Origin: Devosia enhydra | GTDB lineage: Bacteria > Pseudomonadota > Alphaproteobacteria > Rhizobiales > Devosiaceae | Assembly (NCBI RefSeq): GCF_900119845.1 | Contig: NZ_FPKU01000003.1 | Span: forward strand, 158,145 to 222,144 | DNA length: 64,000 nt | Direction of reading: 5' to 3' | The notes under the pieces: generated by a model | The model's input: the letters and a program-made list of their open reading frames with translations, nothing else | The model's database searches: none | What the model was told of the DNA's origin: nothing | Shown: positions 15,870-24,742 of the stretch, piece after piece | Layout of the letters: each line of letters starts with the position of its first letter | Position numbering within the stretch: position 1 is the first letter of the stretch | Position numbers and translations under genes: made by a program

Positions 15870-16456
15870 GCGGGCTGGAAAAGGTTCTGTTCGAGCTCGG
15901 CGCGCCGATGCTCGCCAAGCTCATCGGCCAGCGCTTCGGCGCCGGTGCGCAAGACATCGCGCAGCTGGCGCTCGACGTGCTCGCCGAACAATTCGGGGTG
16001 GCGCCAACGCGCGAGGCCGTCGAAGCGGCAATCAAGCCCAACCAGACGACCAGCGTAGCCAAGGTGCGCGCGGCCGAAGAACGGATGCCGGAGCTGCTGC
16101 TGGCCGAAGCCGAGAAGATGCGCGCCGGCAACGAGCAGCATAGGCTCACCAACGAGCTGCTGCTTGCCACGCAGAACGAGAAGCCAGCCTGGACCTGGGC
16201 GTGGCTCTATGTCTGGCAATGGGTGCTGATGGGCATCTGGGGCTGGGCGCTGCTTGGCGTGCACGTGGCCAATGCGGCGCTGCGCGTCTTTGTCGGAACG
16301 TCTGCCGAGGCGCTACTGCCGGCGCCGGACCTCGCGACCCTCATGACGCTGACGGGCCTCTACATGGGTCTGCACATGGGCGGGCACACGGTCCTCGAGC
16401 TGATGCGCGGCAAGTGGGGCGGCGTTTTTCCGGCTAAGGACGGAGGCGCGAACTGA
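15866..16456 (+). CDS. Putative holin, GTA-type
   Basis: 196 residues from the ATG in the ATGA overlap with the endolysin. The N-terminal 110 residues are helical and soluble. The C-terminal part has membrane segments (WLYVWQWVLMGIWGWALLGV and LATLMTLTGLYMGLHMG), like the 3TM holins of gene transfer agents and related phages. It ends FPAKDGGAN. Position between endolysin and the gp25-like gene supports a lysis role: timing of membrane permeabilisation. Confidence 0.72.
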   Translation: MSGLEKVLFELGAPMLAKLIGQRFGAGAQDIAQLALDVLAEQFGVAPTREAVEAAIKPNQTTSVAKVRAAEERMPELLLAEAEKMRAGNEQHRLTNELLLATQNEKPAWTWAWLYVWQWVLMGIWGWALLGVHVANAALRVFVGTSAEALLPAPDLATLMTLTGLYMGLHMGGHTVLELMRGKWGGVFPAKDGGAN

Positions 16457-16830
16457 TGGAGTTCCTGCGCGAATGGGTGGGGCTGGGCATCGCGCTGCTC
16501 TCGCTCTCTGGCACGGTCTGGGCGCTGTTGCAGAGCCCGGCAAAGAAGAATGCCGAAGACCTGGCCGAGCTGCGCAAGGCGGCCGGGACCGACTTCAAGC
16601 GGCTCGACGAGCGCCAGGACGAGCTCGAGCGCCGTACGGCCAAGATGGAGGGCGACTGGAAGCACCTGCCCGACAAGGAGAGCGTGCACCGGCTGGAGCT
16701 CGCCATCTCCGACATGAACGGCACGATCAAGTCGATGGCCGCCTCATCGGAGGCCACCGAAAGGACCGCCCGCAGGGTGGAAGAATTTCTGATCACGCAA
16801 AAACATGATCTCGGACAGGGCAGGAAGTGA
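16456..16830 (+). CDS. DUF2730 family protein (Mu gp25-like)
   Basis: 124 residues: an N-terminal transmembrane anchor (GLGIALLSLSGTVWALL), then a long coiled coil with the family motif KHLPDKESVHRLELAISDM. This is the position and layout of Mu gp25. A spanin-like role has been considered for such membrane-anchored coiled coils but is not shown. Confidence 0.8.
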   Translation: MEFLREWVGLGIALLSLSGTVWALLQSPAKKNAEDLAELRKAAGTDFKRLDERQDELERRTAKMEGDWKHLPDKESVHRLELAISDMNGTIKSMAASSEATERTARRVEEFLITQKHDLGQGRK

Positions 16831-17126
16831 CCAGCTACGCCGAATTCGTCGACCACGACGTGCGCCTCATCATCCTCAAGGCGTTGGCAGACGAGACCAA
16901 TCGCTCGCTCAACGACTCGCTGCTGCAGGCGGTGCTCGAAACGTTCGGGCATTCCAAGACGCGCGACTATGTCCGCAACCAGATCACCTGGCTGGAGGCC
17001 GAAGTCGGAGCGGTCAAGACCCGGCCGGCCGGCTCGACGATCATCGCCACGCTCACTCAGGATGGCCTCGACCATGTCGAACATCGGCGGGTGCTGCAGG
17101 GGGTCAAGCGCCCCTCCCTGCGCTAG
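16827..17126 (+). CDS. Mu gp26-like winged-helix protein
   Basis: 99 residues of the VpaChn25_0724/Mu gp26 type: RLIILKALADE, LLQAVLETFGHSKTRDYVRN as helix-turn-helix, then ITWLEAEVGAV and a wing before LTQDGLDHV. It lies between gp25- and gp27-like genes exactly as in Mu. Its role in virion formation or packaging is not established. Confidence 0.8.
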   Translation: MTSYAEFVDHDVRLIILKALADETNRSLNDSLLQAVLETFGHSKTRDYVRNQITWLEAEVGAVKTRPAGSTIIATLTQDGLDHVEHRRVLQGVKRPSLR

Positions 17127-17135
17127 GAGACAGTG

Positions 17136-17729
17136 ATGTCGATACGCCAGGGCCGCGGCCGGGTGTCCGCGATCGAGCAGCTGCCACCCGAAGCGGACCC
17201 CATCATTGCCTGGGCCGCCGACGAGCTGCGCGATCGCAACAAGACCCAGCTTGAGATCTACCAGGAGTTCTTCGACAAGCTGCAGCGGCTCCAGGCCGAG
17301 CATCGTGGCGAGCTCGACTTCGCGATCCCCTCAAAATCGGCCTTCAACCGCTATTCAATCCGCCTTGCGACGATGACGCGGCGTCTAGAGGAAGTGCGAG
17401 AGATCGCCGGATCGATTGCCCGGCGTTTCGATGCTGGCGCCAGCGATGATCTCACCATCATGGCGGCCGAGGCCATCAAGACGCTGGTCTGGGAGGTTCT
17501 GTCGGCCGCAGGCGAAGCCAGCATCGATCCCAAGGGAGCCGCCGCGCTCGCCAACGCGCTGCGCCATGCCGTTGCGGCCCAGGGCCTGTCGACGGCGCGC
17601 CGGCAGAAGGTCGAGGCCGACTTCGCGGCCAAGGCGGCCGATGCGGTCTCCAAGGTGGCAAAGGTCAAGGGCCTCACCACCGAAACCGAACAGGCGATCC
17701 TTTCGCAGATCCTCGGGGTTGAGCGATGA
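17136..17729 (+). CDS. DUF3486 family protein, predicted small terminase subunit (Mu gp27-like)
   Basis: 197 residues from the ATG at 17136, which has AGGAGA upstream; a GTG sits one codon earlier. It begins with a basic GRGRVSAIEQLPPE and shows the conserved ELRDRNKTQLEIYQEF and PSKSAFNRYSIRLA segments. In Mu-like phages this protein precedes the large terminase and is thought to recognise DNA for packaging. Confidence 0.85.
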   Translation: MSIRQGRGRVSAIEQLPPEADPIIAWAADELRDRNKTQLEIYQEFFDKLQRLQAEHRGELDFAIPSKSAFNRYSIRLATMTRRLEEVREIAGSIARRFDAGASDDLTIMAAEAIKTLVWEVLSAAGEASIDPKGAAALANALRHAVAAQGLSTARRQKVEADFAAKAADAVSKVAKVKGLTTETEQAILSQILGVER

Positions 17730-17983
17730 GCCGATGCGCCTGCTGCCATCACCCGATCCGCATCGCGGCGCTCAAGACACGCGCCGGGCTCTTCGTGCCA
17801 CCTGAAGGAATGTGCCGGCAGTGCCTGCGGCTTGTTGGGCGCCATTATCGCGGAGAGCTACGGCGGTCCCGTGCCGCCCTCCGGCGCAATGCCGACATCG
17901 CCGAGATCGTCGCCCTGGCCCGCGCCTGGGAGCTGGTACTCGCCGAAGCGGTCTCGCGGCGTGGCGTCCGGCGGGCGGCATGA
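17726..17983 (+). CDS. Small zinc-ribbon-like protein
   Basis: 85 residues with paired cysteines CACC near the N-terminus and MCRQC at about 29-33, a likely four-cysteine zinc site, followed by an arginine-rich helical tail. It is coupled to both terminase genes by ATGA overlaps. It may assist packaging; no family is recognised. Confidence 0.6.
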   Translation: MSRCACCHHPIRIAALKTRAGLFVPPEGMCRQCLRLVGRHYRGELRRSRAALRRNADIAEIVALARAWELVLAEAVSRRGVRRAA

Positions 17984-19662
17984 GCGCGCCGTTTTCCAAA
18001 GAGCAATGGGCCGAGATCCGTCGCGCCTCGATGACCCATGTCGAGGGCGGCGGGCTGGTGACGGTCGACCGCCTGCCCAAGGTGCTGCTCACCTACCAGG
18101 CCGAGGCCGTCAGGGAGCTGATGGCCGGGGTCTCGGTGCTGGTCGTCGAGAAGTCGCGCCGCATCGGACTGACCTGGGGGCTCGCGGCCTATGCTGCCCT
18201 GCGCGCTGCCAAGCAGAAGTCAGCTGGCGGCATGGACGTCATGTATATTTCCTATTCGCAGGAGATGACGCGCGAGTTCATCGACGCCTGCGCCATGTGG
18301 CTCAAGGCCTTCAATCTTGCCGCCCTGGAAGCCGAAGAGTTCCTCTTCGAGGAGACCGATCCGGAAGGAACGCGCTCCATCAAGGCCTTCCGCATCCAGC
18401 TGGCCTCTGGCTTCGAGATCCTGGCGCTGTCCTCGGCGCCGCGCGGCCTGCGCGGCAAGCAGGGTGTCGTCATCATCGACGAGGCCGCCTTCGTCGACAA
18501 TCTCAAGGAGCTGCTCAAGGCCGCTCTCGCCTTCCTCATGTGGGGTGGCCAGGTCGTCGTCTGCTCGACCCATGACGGGGCCGAGAACCCGTTCAACGAG
18601 CTCGTCCAGGACGTCCTCGGGAAACGACTGCCCTATCGGCACATGCGCATCGATCTCGATGAGGCGCTGCAGCAGGGACTTTACGAGCGCATCTGCCTCG
18701 TGCGCGGCAAGCCATGGTCGCCGGAGGCAGAGGCGGAATGGCGCCAGGACATCATCAGCTTTTATGGCGACGGCGCCGATGAAGAGCTGTTCTGCGTCCC
18801 GAGCCAGGGCTCTGGCGCCTGGCTTTCAACGCCGTTGATCGAAGCGCGCATGACGCTCACGCCCGAGCAGGCGCCTGTGCTGCGCCTCGAGCTGCCCGGT
18901 AACTATCTGCACCTGCCCGAGCTCGAGCGGCGCAGCCTCATCCGGCCCTTCATGGATGAGCTGGCGGAGGCGCTGCAGCGGCTCGATCCGGACGAGATGC
19001 ACGCCTTCGGCTTCGACTTTGCGCGCGTCGCTGACCTTTCGGTGGGCTCGCTCCTGGCGATCGAGAAGGCGCTGCGCCGGCGCGAGGCCTTGAGCTTCGA
19101 GCTGCGCAACGTGCCGGGCGATGAGCAGAAGGCGATCACCCGCGAAGTGTTGTCCGCCGCGCCCCGCCTGGTCGGCGCAGCCTTCGACGCCACCGGCATG
19201 GGTTGGACCGTTGCGGAGGACATGGGGCGCCATTTCGGGCTCTGGGACGCCACCCACAATGAGGCCGGCGTCGTCCGGGCGATCAAGTTCAGCCAGGACT
19301 GGTACCGGCTGGAGATGCCGCCGCTCAAGACCAAGTTCGAGGACGCGGCGATCGCGCTTGGCAAGGATGCCGACCACCTCTCCGATCTGCGCCTGGTCAA
19401 AGTCATCCGGGGTATCCCCAGGGTGCCCGACGTCCGGGAGGGCGAGCAGGGCAAGAAGCGCCACGGCGACTATGCGATCGCCCTCGCGCTTGCCGACTAT
19501 GCCAGCCGTCAGGCTTGGACCGAATATGCCTACCAGCCGGTCGGAGACCCGCGCGCCCGTCATGGGTCCGCGCTCAAGATGACGGCCGAGGAAGAACTCG
19601 AAGATCTCGAACGCAATTGGTGGGAGAGCCCGCTTGGCGCATCCCTGAGAGGGAGCATCTGA
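17980..19662 (+). CDS. Terminase large subunit (Mu gp28-like)
   Basis: 560 residues from the ATG in the ATGA overlap. The ATPase half carries a Walker A variant EKSRRIGLTWG (57-67) and Walker B GVVIIDEAAFVD near residue 165. The nuclease half begins around 345 with FGFDFARVADLS, whose aspartates probably bind metal. It translocates DNA into the prohead and, for Mu-type phages, cuts headfuls that include flanking host DNA. The longer upstream open frame overlaps the preceding gene and is not used. Confidence 0.93.
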   Translation: MSAPFSKEQWAEIRRASMTHVEGGGLVTVDRLPKVLLTYQAEAVRELMAGVSVLVVEKSRRIGLTWGLAAYAALRAAKQKSAGGMDVMYISYSQEMTREFIDACAMWLKAFNLAALEAEEFLFEETDPEGTRSIKAFRIQLASGFEILALSSAPRGLRGKQGVVIIDEAAFVDNLKELLKAALAFLMWGGQVVVCSTHDGAENPFNELVQDVLGKRLPYRHMRIDLDEALQQGLYERICLVRGKPWSPEAEAEWRQDIISFYGDGADEELFCVPSQGSGAWLSTPLIEARMTLTPEQAPVLRLELPGNYLHLPELERRSLIRPFMDELAEALQRLDPDEMHAFGFDFARVADLSVGSLLAIEKALRRREALSFELRNVPGDEQKAITREVLSAAPRLVGAAFDATGMGWTVAEDMGRHFGLWDATHNEAGVVRAIKFSQDWYRLEMPPLKTKFEDAAIALGKDADHLSDLRLVKVIRGIPRVPDVREGEQGKKRHGDYAIALALADYASRQAWTEYAYQPVGDPRARHGSALKMTAEEELEDLERNWWESPLGASLRGSI

Positions 19663-21350
19663 TGGCTGACGTCTACAAGGGCCTGGTCGATGCGCGCGGC
19701 CGGCCGATCGAGAAGCGCGCCCTGCTCGAGGAGACCGCTGCGGCGTCGATATCGGGCGTCCGCTCGCCCATCACCGGTTACCCGGGCGACGGGCTCAATC
19801 CCCAGCGCGTTGCTGCGATCCTGCGCGAGGCCGACACCGGCAACCCGATCCGGTTCCTCGAGCTGGCCGAAACGGTCGAGGAGCGCGACCCGCACATCGT
19901 TGGCGTGCTGGGCACCCGCAAGCGCTCGGTGAGCCAGCTCGAGATCACCGTCGAGGACGCATCTTCAGACCCGGCCCACAAGATGCACGCGGAGCTCGTG
20001 CGCGAATGGCTGAAGCGCGATGAGCTGGCCTCCGAGCTCTTCGACCTGCTCGATGCCATCCACAAGGGCTACAGCTTCACCGAGATCATCTGGGACACCA
20101 GCGAGGGCCAGTGGGTTCCGGGGCGCCTTGAATGGCGCGACCCGCGCTGGTTCGACTTCGCGCTCGAGGATCTGCGCACGCCGCAGATGATGACAGAAGG
20201 CGGCCAGCGCCTGCCCCTGCCGGGCGGCAAGTTCATCTATGCGCCCATGGCGGCCAAGTCCGGCATTCCGACCCGCTCGGGGCTGGCCAGGGTTTTGTCC
20301 TGGGTGTGGATGTTCAAGGCCTTTTCAAACCGCGACTGGGCGATCTTCTCCCAGACTTATGGCCAGCCGATCCGCGTCGGCCGCTACGGCCAGGGCGCCA
20401 GCGCGACCGACAAGAGCGCTCTCTTTCGTGCCGTCGCCAACGTCGCCGGCGACATGGCGGCCATCATCCCGGAATCGATGAAGATCGAATTCGTCGAGAC
20501 GGGCAATGTCTCGGCCAGCTCCGACCTCTACGAGAAGCGCGTCGTCCACCTCAACCTCGAGGCTTCCAAGGCGGTGCTCGGGCAGACGACGACCACGGAC
20601 GCGGTCTCGGGGGGGCATGCGGTCTCGCAGGAGCATCGCCTCGTCCAGGAGGACATCGAGCGCTCCGACTGCCGGCAGCTTGCGGCCCACCTCAATCGCG
20701 ACCTGGTCAAGGTGTGGATTGACCTGGAGTTCGGTCCCCAGGCTGCCTATCCGCGCCTTCGCATCGGCCGGCCCGAGCAGAAAGACGTCGATTCCATCGT
20801 CCGCAATGTCAGGGCCATGAAGCTGCCGGTAAAAAAAGCCGACATGTATGGGCTGCTGGGCGTGGCCCAGCCCGAGGCCGGCGACGAAGTCATTACCTGG
20901 GAGAGCGCCCAGCCGGACCCGCATGATGATACCAGCTCGCCTGACAGCCCAGACCCCAACGACCAGGACGGCAGACGGAGAGCGCCTGGTCCGCCAACTC
21001 TGCCGCCCGGGAACGCCCGCCAGCAGCCTCGTCCCGACCGGCCGCTGAGTGAGACACTGCATTCCGAGCTCCCGCCCTATGAGGCCGATGCCCGCCGCGC
21101 CCTGGAGCGCATCGATGCGATCGTGAAAGATGCGGACGCCGCCGGCGCCGACGCGCTGGAGTGGATGCTGGGCTTCGTCGGCGAGATCATGGCCGACCCC
21201 GAGCTGCGTGACCTTGAGGATCTGCGGAGCCGTCTCATCGCGCTTGCGCCCGATATCTCGTCGCGCTCGCTGTCCATGGCCCTGAGGCAAGCCATGACAC
21301 TCGCTCAGCTCTCCGGCCGCTCAGATCTGATCGATGGTTTTGGGTCCTGA
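19662..21350 (+). CDS. Portal protein, DUF935 family (Mu gp29-like)
   Basis: 562 residues from the ATG in a TGATG overlap with terminase. Family features include LRKAD-like N-terminal pattern ILREADTGNPIRFLELAE, the segment RDPHIVGVLGTRKRSV and YSFTEIIWDT. It forms the dodecameric ring through which DNA enters the head. The C-terminal 150 residues contain a proline-rich linker (about 440-480) and a helical tail. It overlaps gpF by 17 bases. Confidence 0.93.
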   Translation: MADVYKGLVDARGRPIEKRALLEETAAASISGVRSPITGYPGDGLNPQRVAAILREADTGNPIRFLELAETVEERDPHIVGVLGTRKRSVSQLEITVEDASSDPAHKMHAELVREWLKRDELASELFDLLDAIHKGYSFTEIIWDTSEGQWVPGRLEWRDPRWFDFALEDLRTPQMMTEGGQRLPLPGGKFIYAPMAAKSGIPTRSGLARVLSWVWMFKAFSNRDWAIFSQTYGQPIRVGRYGQGASATDKSALFRAVANVAGDMAAIIPESMKIEFVETGNVSASSDLYEKRVVHLNLEASKAVLGQTTTTDAVSGGHAVSQEHRLVQEDIERSDCRQLAAHLNRDLVKVWIDLEFGPQAAYPRLRIGRPEQKDVDSIVRNVRAMKLPVKKADMYGLLGVAQPEAGDEVITWESAQPDPHDDTSSPDSPDPNDQDGRRRAPGPPTLPPGNARQQPRPDRPLSETLHSELPPYEADARRALERIDAIVKDADAAGADALEWMLGFVGEIMADPELRDLEDLRSRLIALAPDISSRSLSMALRQAMTLAQLSGRSDLIDGFGS

Positions 21351-22002
21351 GCCGGTTGCCGGCACTGTCCGGTTTGCCGAAGCCATCGAGTTCCTGCGCC
21401 GGCGTCTTTCGATCACCTCGGATGAGTGGCGGGCGATCTGGGGCGGCTCGGGCATCGCCGCCAAGGCCGCCACCGACAAGATGGCCGAAGCGGTCATGCG
21501 CGACCTCCTGGCCGCAGTCCTCCAGATCATCGAGAGCGGCGGCACGCTCGAGGATTTCCGGCGCGAGTATCGCCGCATCCTGTCGGAAGCCGGATGGTCG
21601 ACGCCTGGCGACCCGGGCTGGCACAGTCAGCTGGTCTTCCGCCTGCACACCCAGAGCGCCTATTCGGCGGGCCGTTGGGAGCAGGCGCAGCGCCTGCAGG
21701 CAGCGGCACCCAACTGGCAGCTCTATGGGCGCTATGTCACCGCCGAAGACAACCGGGTCCGGGAGACGCACCGGCAATGGCACGGTATCGTCCTGCCGAT
21801 CGACCACCCCTTCTGGCGCACCCACTGGCCGCTCAACGGCTTCAACTGCCGCTGCCATGTCATGCTGGTGCGCGACATCGATCTCAGGCGCTACGGCTGG
21901 ACGGTCACGCCCAACGACGACCCCCGCCTCCTCATTCCGCCCGATGCGGGCTGGAGTGGCAATGTCGGGATCACCGGGCTCAACCTGATGGAGCGCGCAT
22001 GA
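21334..22002 (+). CDS. Head morphogenesis protein, Mu gpF/SPP1 gp7 type
   Basis: 222 residues. The C-terminal half has the gp7-like pattern: VFRLHTQSAYSAGRW, then TAEDNRVRETHRQWHG and HWPLNGFNCRCHV, whose cysteines and histidines are conserved in the family. Mu gpF is needed for head assembly. It is shorter than Mu gpF (over 400 residues), so it contains mainly the core domain. The start overlaps the portal gene. Confidence 0.88.
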   Translation: MVLGPEPVAGTVRFAEAIEFLRRRLSITSDEWRAIWGGSGIAAKAATDKMAEAVMRDLLAAVLQIIESGGTLEDFRREYRRILSEAGWSTPGDPGWHSQLVFRLHTQSAYSAGRWEQAQRLQAAAPNWQLYGRYVTAEDNRVRETHRQWHGIVLPIDHPFWRTHWPLNGFNCRCHVMLVRDIDLRRYGWTVTPNDDPRLLIPPDAGWSGNVGITGLNLMERA

Positions 22003-22088
22003 TCGCACAGATGCGTCAGGAGCGGGCTGATAGTGTTTGCGGGGGCAAGTGCCCGACCGGGCCGCCTTGGGGCTGCTGCCCCCTTTAA
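21999..22088 (+). CDS. Candidate 29-residue cysteine-rich peptide
   Basis: An ATG in the ATGA overlap with gpF opens a 29-codon frame ending at TAA 22086-22088. The product contains VCGGKCPTGPPWGCCPL, four cysteines in 13 residues. Overlap with gpF gives translational coupling, but the frame is short and no homologue is recalled, so it may be chance. Confidence 0.35.
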   Translation: MIAQMRQERADSVCGGKCPTGPPWGCCPL

Positions 22089-22157
22089 ACCCCGTTTAAC
22101 ACCGATGGCTGAGGAGGTGGGCCGAGCCCCGTGACGCTCGGCCCAGAGGCCTCATTC

Positions 22158-22181
22158 CCCCCGAAAGCTTTCGGGGGTTAT
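22158..22181. promoter_or_regulatory. Perfect dyad upstream of the protease gene (copy 2 of the repeated element)
   Basis: CCCCCGAAA-GC-TTTCGGGGG followed by TTAT, sharing all but one base of the core with the copy at 15056. It lies 24 bases before the protease start, the position of the C-activated PI promoter in Mu. Confidence 0.55.
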
Positions 22182-22200
22182 TCGCGTTGGGCGATCGGGG

Positions 22201-23310
22201 ATGTTGTCGCCCATGACGACACGCCCCGCAAGCCCCGAACTTATGCTTTCCCTCCATGCCGCCCAGCCGGGCACGAGCCTGGCACTGTGCGCCGCGCTCG
22301 ACATGGTGGCCGGCGATGCGCCGGACTGGGTGCACCTGCTTCCGGCCGGCGATATCCGCACCGGTGACGGCCGCGGGCCTTATCGCGTCGCCGATGCCGG
22401 GGCGGTCATTGCAGCATCGCTGACCGCCGGCGATCGCCTCGTCATCGACGAAAATCACTCCACCGATCTTGCCGCGCCCCAGGGCCTGCCTGCTCCCGCC
22501 ATGGGCTGGGTCACCAGCCTGCAGGCGCGGGCCGACGGCATCTGGGGCCAGGTCGAATGGACCGATGCCGGCCGGGTGCTTGTCGCCGGCCGCGCCTATC
22601 GCGGCATCTCGCCAGCTGTCGAGCACGATCGCACCGGCCGCGTGATCGCCATCCGCCGCGCCAGCCTCGTCAACCGACCAAACATCAAGGGGCTGACCGC
22701 CCTGCATCAGGAGACCAGCATGGATCTGCTTGCGCGCCTTCGCGCCGCCCTCGAGCTCGCCGACACGACCTCCGAGGACGCCATCGTCACGGCCGTCATC
22801 AGCCTCCATCAGGGGCAGCAGGTGGCGCTGCATGCGCAGCTTTCGCCGATTGCCCAGGCGGCGGGGCTGCCGGCGGGCCAGCACACCGTCGAGACGATCA
22901 TCGGCGCGGTGCAGCGCCTGTCCGCTGGGTCTGACAGTGAGACGATCACGGCTCTGCAGTCCGAGCTGCGCGATGTCGCGACCCAGCTCCAGCAGCTGCA
23001 GGGCAACACCGCGCGCGAAAAGGCCGAGGCCTATGTGGACGCCGCGATCCTCGCCCGTCGTGTCGGGATCAAGCCGATGCGCGAGCGCTACATCACCATG
23101 CACATGGCCGACCCCAAGGGCACCGAGGAGCTGATCGGCGCCATGCCGACGCTCGGGCCCTCCGACACCGTAACCACGCCGCCTCCGCGTGACGGCGAAA
23201 TCTCGCTCAACGCCTCCCAGCTCACGGCCGCGCGCCTTCTGGGCGTCGACCCCAAAGCCTATGCCGAGACCCTCCGCAAGGAGCGGGAAGCGGCTGAAGC
23301 GCACCTTTAA
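22201..23310 (+). CDS. Prohead protease with in-frame scaffold (Mu gpI-like)
   Basis: 369 residues; an ATG at 22213 is an alternative start. The N-terminal half is the Mu I protease domain, with APDWVHLLPAGDI, LVIDENHSTDLA and GRAYRGISPAVEHD. The C-terminal half is helical with a glutamine-rich coiled coil (ALQSELRDVATQLQQLQ) and is the scaffold. It processes the prohead during maturation. As in Mu, the scaffold seems also to be made alone from an internal start (see next entry). Confidence 0.9.
   Translation: MLSPMTTRPASPELMLSLHAAQPGTSLALCAALDMVAGDAPDWVHLLPAGDIRTGDGRGPYRVADAGAVIAASLTAGDRLVIDENHSTDLAAPQGLPAPAMGWVTSLQARADGIWGQVEWTDAGRVLVAGRAYRGISPAVEHDRTGRVIAIRRASLVNRPNIKGLTALHQETSMDLLARLRAALELADTTSEDAIVTAVISLHQGQQVALHAQLSPIAQAAGLPAGQHTVETIIGAVQRLSAGSDSETITALQSELRDVATQLQQLQGNTAREKAEAYVDAAILARRVGIKPMRERYITMHMADPKGTEELIGAMPTLGPSDTVTTPPPRDGEISLNASQLTAARLLGVDPKAYAETLRKEREAAEAHL
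22720..23310 (+). CDS. Internal in-frame scaffold protein (Mu gpZ-like)
   Basis: An in-frame ATG at 22720 is preceded by CAGGAGACCAGC, a strong ribosome site with a 6-base spacer inside a coding region. Translation from here yields 196 residues: the coiled-coil scaffold half of the protease gene, beginning MDLLARLRAAL. Mu makes its scaffold Z in the same nested way. The scaffold would organise the capsid protein and then be degraded by the protease. Confidence 0.7.
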   Translation: MDLLARLRAALELADTTSEDAIVTAVISLHQGQQVALHAQLSPIAQAAGLPAGQHTVETIIGAVQRLSAGSDSETITALQSELRDVATQLQQLQGNTAREKAEAYVDAAILARRVGIKPMRERYITMHMADPKGTEELIGAMPTLGPSDTVTTPPPRDGEISLNASQLTAARLLGVDPKAYAETLRKEREAAEAHL

Positions 23311-23334
23311 CCGCAACACCAGGAGCCCGCCGCA

Positions 23335-23787
23335 ATGGCCGCCCTATCTGCTGACCGCAACACGCCCCGCGCCGAGGGCGATATCCGCCAGGGCGGACTT
23401 GCCGCCACCGTCCTCGTTTATGCCGGCGCCATCGTCATGCGCAACGCCTCCGGCTTCCTCACCAAGGGTCAGGCCGCGACCGGCCTTGTCGGGGTTGGCC
23501 GGGCCGAAGAGCGCAAGACCGGCGGCGCAAGCGCTGGTGACGAGCCGTTGAAGTACCGGCCGGGCACCTACCGTTTCGGAAACTCGGCCTCGAGCGACGC
23601 GATCACCATCGCCGAGATCGGCGACGTCTGCTTCGTGGTCGACGACCAGACCGTCGCCAAGACGGATGGCGGCGGCACCCGCTCCGCCGCCGGCTTCATC
23701 GACAGCGTCGATGCGCAGGGCGTCTGGGTCCGCTTTGACGAGGCCATGCTCGTCTCCCATCTCGCCGGCCTCGCCAGCCCGGCCTAA
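23335..23787 (+). CDS. Putative head decoration protein
   Basis: 150 residues, rich in glycine, alanine and beta-strand patterns (GGLAATVLVYAGAIVMRNAS). It lies between the protease/scaffold and the major head subunit, where lambda-D-like or Mu-like decoration proteins are found. No diagnostic motif; the call rests on position and composition. Confidence 0.65.
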   Translation: MAALSADRNTPRAEGDIRQGGLAATVLVYAGAIVMRNASGFLTKGQAATGLVGVGRAEERKTGGASAGDEPLKYRPGTYRFGNSASSDAITIAEIGDVCFVVDDQTVAKTDGGGTRSAAGFIDSVDAQGVWVRFDEAMLVSHLAGLASPA

Positions 23788-23802
23788 TCCAGGACATCAT
23801 CG

Positions 23803-24696
23803 ATGCTCGTCAACGCCGCCAATCTCGATTCACTCCGCGCCGGGTTCAAGACCACGTTCCAGAACGGGCTGGGCATGGCCTCGACCATGTACACCCGCAT
23901 CGCCACGCCGGTGCCGGCGTCAACCAAGACCGCCAAATATGGCTGGCTGGGCAAGATGCCCTCCGTCCGCGAGTGGATCGGGGCGCGCGCCGTCCAGAAC
24001 CTCGCCCAGCACGACTACTCGATCACCGAGAAGCCGTGGGAGCTGACCATTGGTGTCGATCGCGACGACATCGAGACCGACAATCTCGGCATCTACACCC
24101 CCATGTTCCAGGAGATGGGCCAGTCGACGGGCGCCAAGTGGGATGAGCTCTGCTTCGCCCTGCTCAAGGCTGGCTTCGCGACAAACTGCTATGACGGCCA
24201 GTATTATTTCGACACCGACCATCCCGTGCTCGATGCCTCCGGCGCTGTCACCACGGTCGCCAACACGGACGGCGGCTCGGGCACGTCCTGGTTCCTCATG
24301 GACGCCAGCCGTGCGCTGAAGCCGATCATCCTGCAGAAGCGCAAGGATTTCGAGTTCGTCGCCAAGGATCGGATCACCGACGACACGGTGTTCTCGAACC
24401 GCGAGTTCCAGTACGGCGCCGACGCTCGGGCCAATGTCGGCTTCGGCTTCTGGCAGTTCTGCTGGGGCTCCAAGCAGACCCTTAACGCCACCAACTATGC
24501 CACGGCGCGCGCCGCGCTCAGCGGCATGAAGGGCGATTATGGCCGGCCGCTGGGCCTGATGCCCAACCTCCTTGTCGTACCGCCCGCACTCGAAAGCGCC
24601 GGGCGCAAGCTGCTCAACTCCGAGCTCGGCTCGGGTGGCGAGACCAACGAATGGAAGGGCACCGCCGAGCTGCTCGTCGTGCCCTGGCTCGCCTGA
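23803..24696 (+). CDS. Major head subunit (Mu gpT-like)
   Basis: 297 residues, matching the Mu gpT family: ANLDSLRAGFKTTFQNGL at the start, KYGWLGKMPSVREWIGAR, YDGQYYFDTDHPV, and the end ELLVVPWLA. It forms the icosahedral capsid shell. The gene is followed by a long perfect hairpin, fitting a highly expressed transcript. Confidence 0.95.
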   Translation: MLVNAANLDSLRAGFKTTFQNGLGMASTMYTRIATPVPASTKTAKYGWLGKMPSVREWIGARAVQNLAQHDYSITEKPWELTIGVDRDDIETDNLGIYTPMFQEMGQSTGAKWDELCFALLKAGFATNCYDGQYYFDTDHPVLDASGAVTTVANTDGGSGTSWFLMDASRALKPIILQKRKDFEFVAKDRITDDTVFSNREFQYGADARANVGFGFWQFCWGSKQTLNATNYATARAALSGMKGDYGRPLGLMPNLLVVPPALESAGRKLLNSELGSGGETNEWKGTAELLVVPWLA

Positions 24697-24742
24697 TCCA
24701 TCTATGGACCGATCCGTCGCCCTCAAGGGCGGCGGGTTTCCG

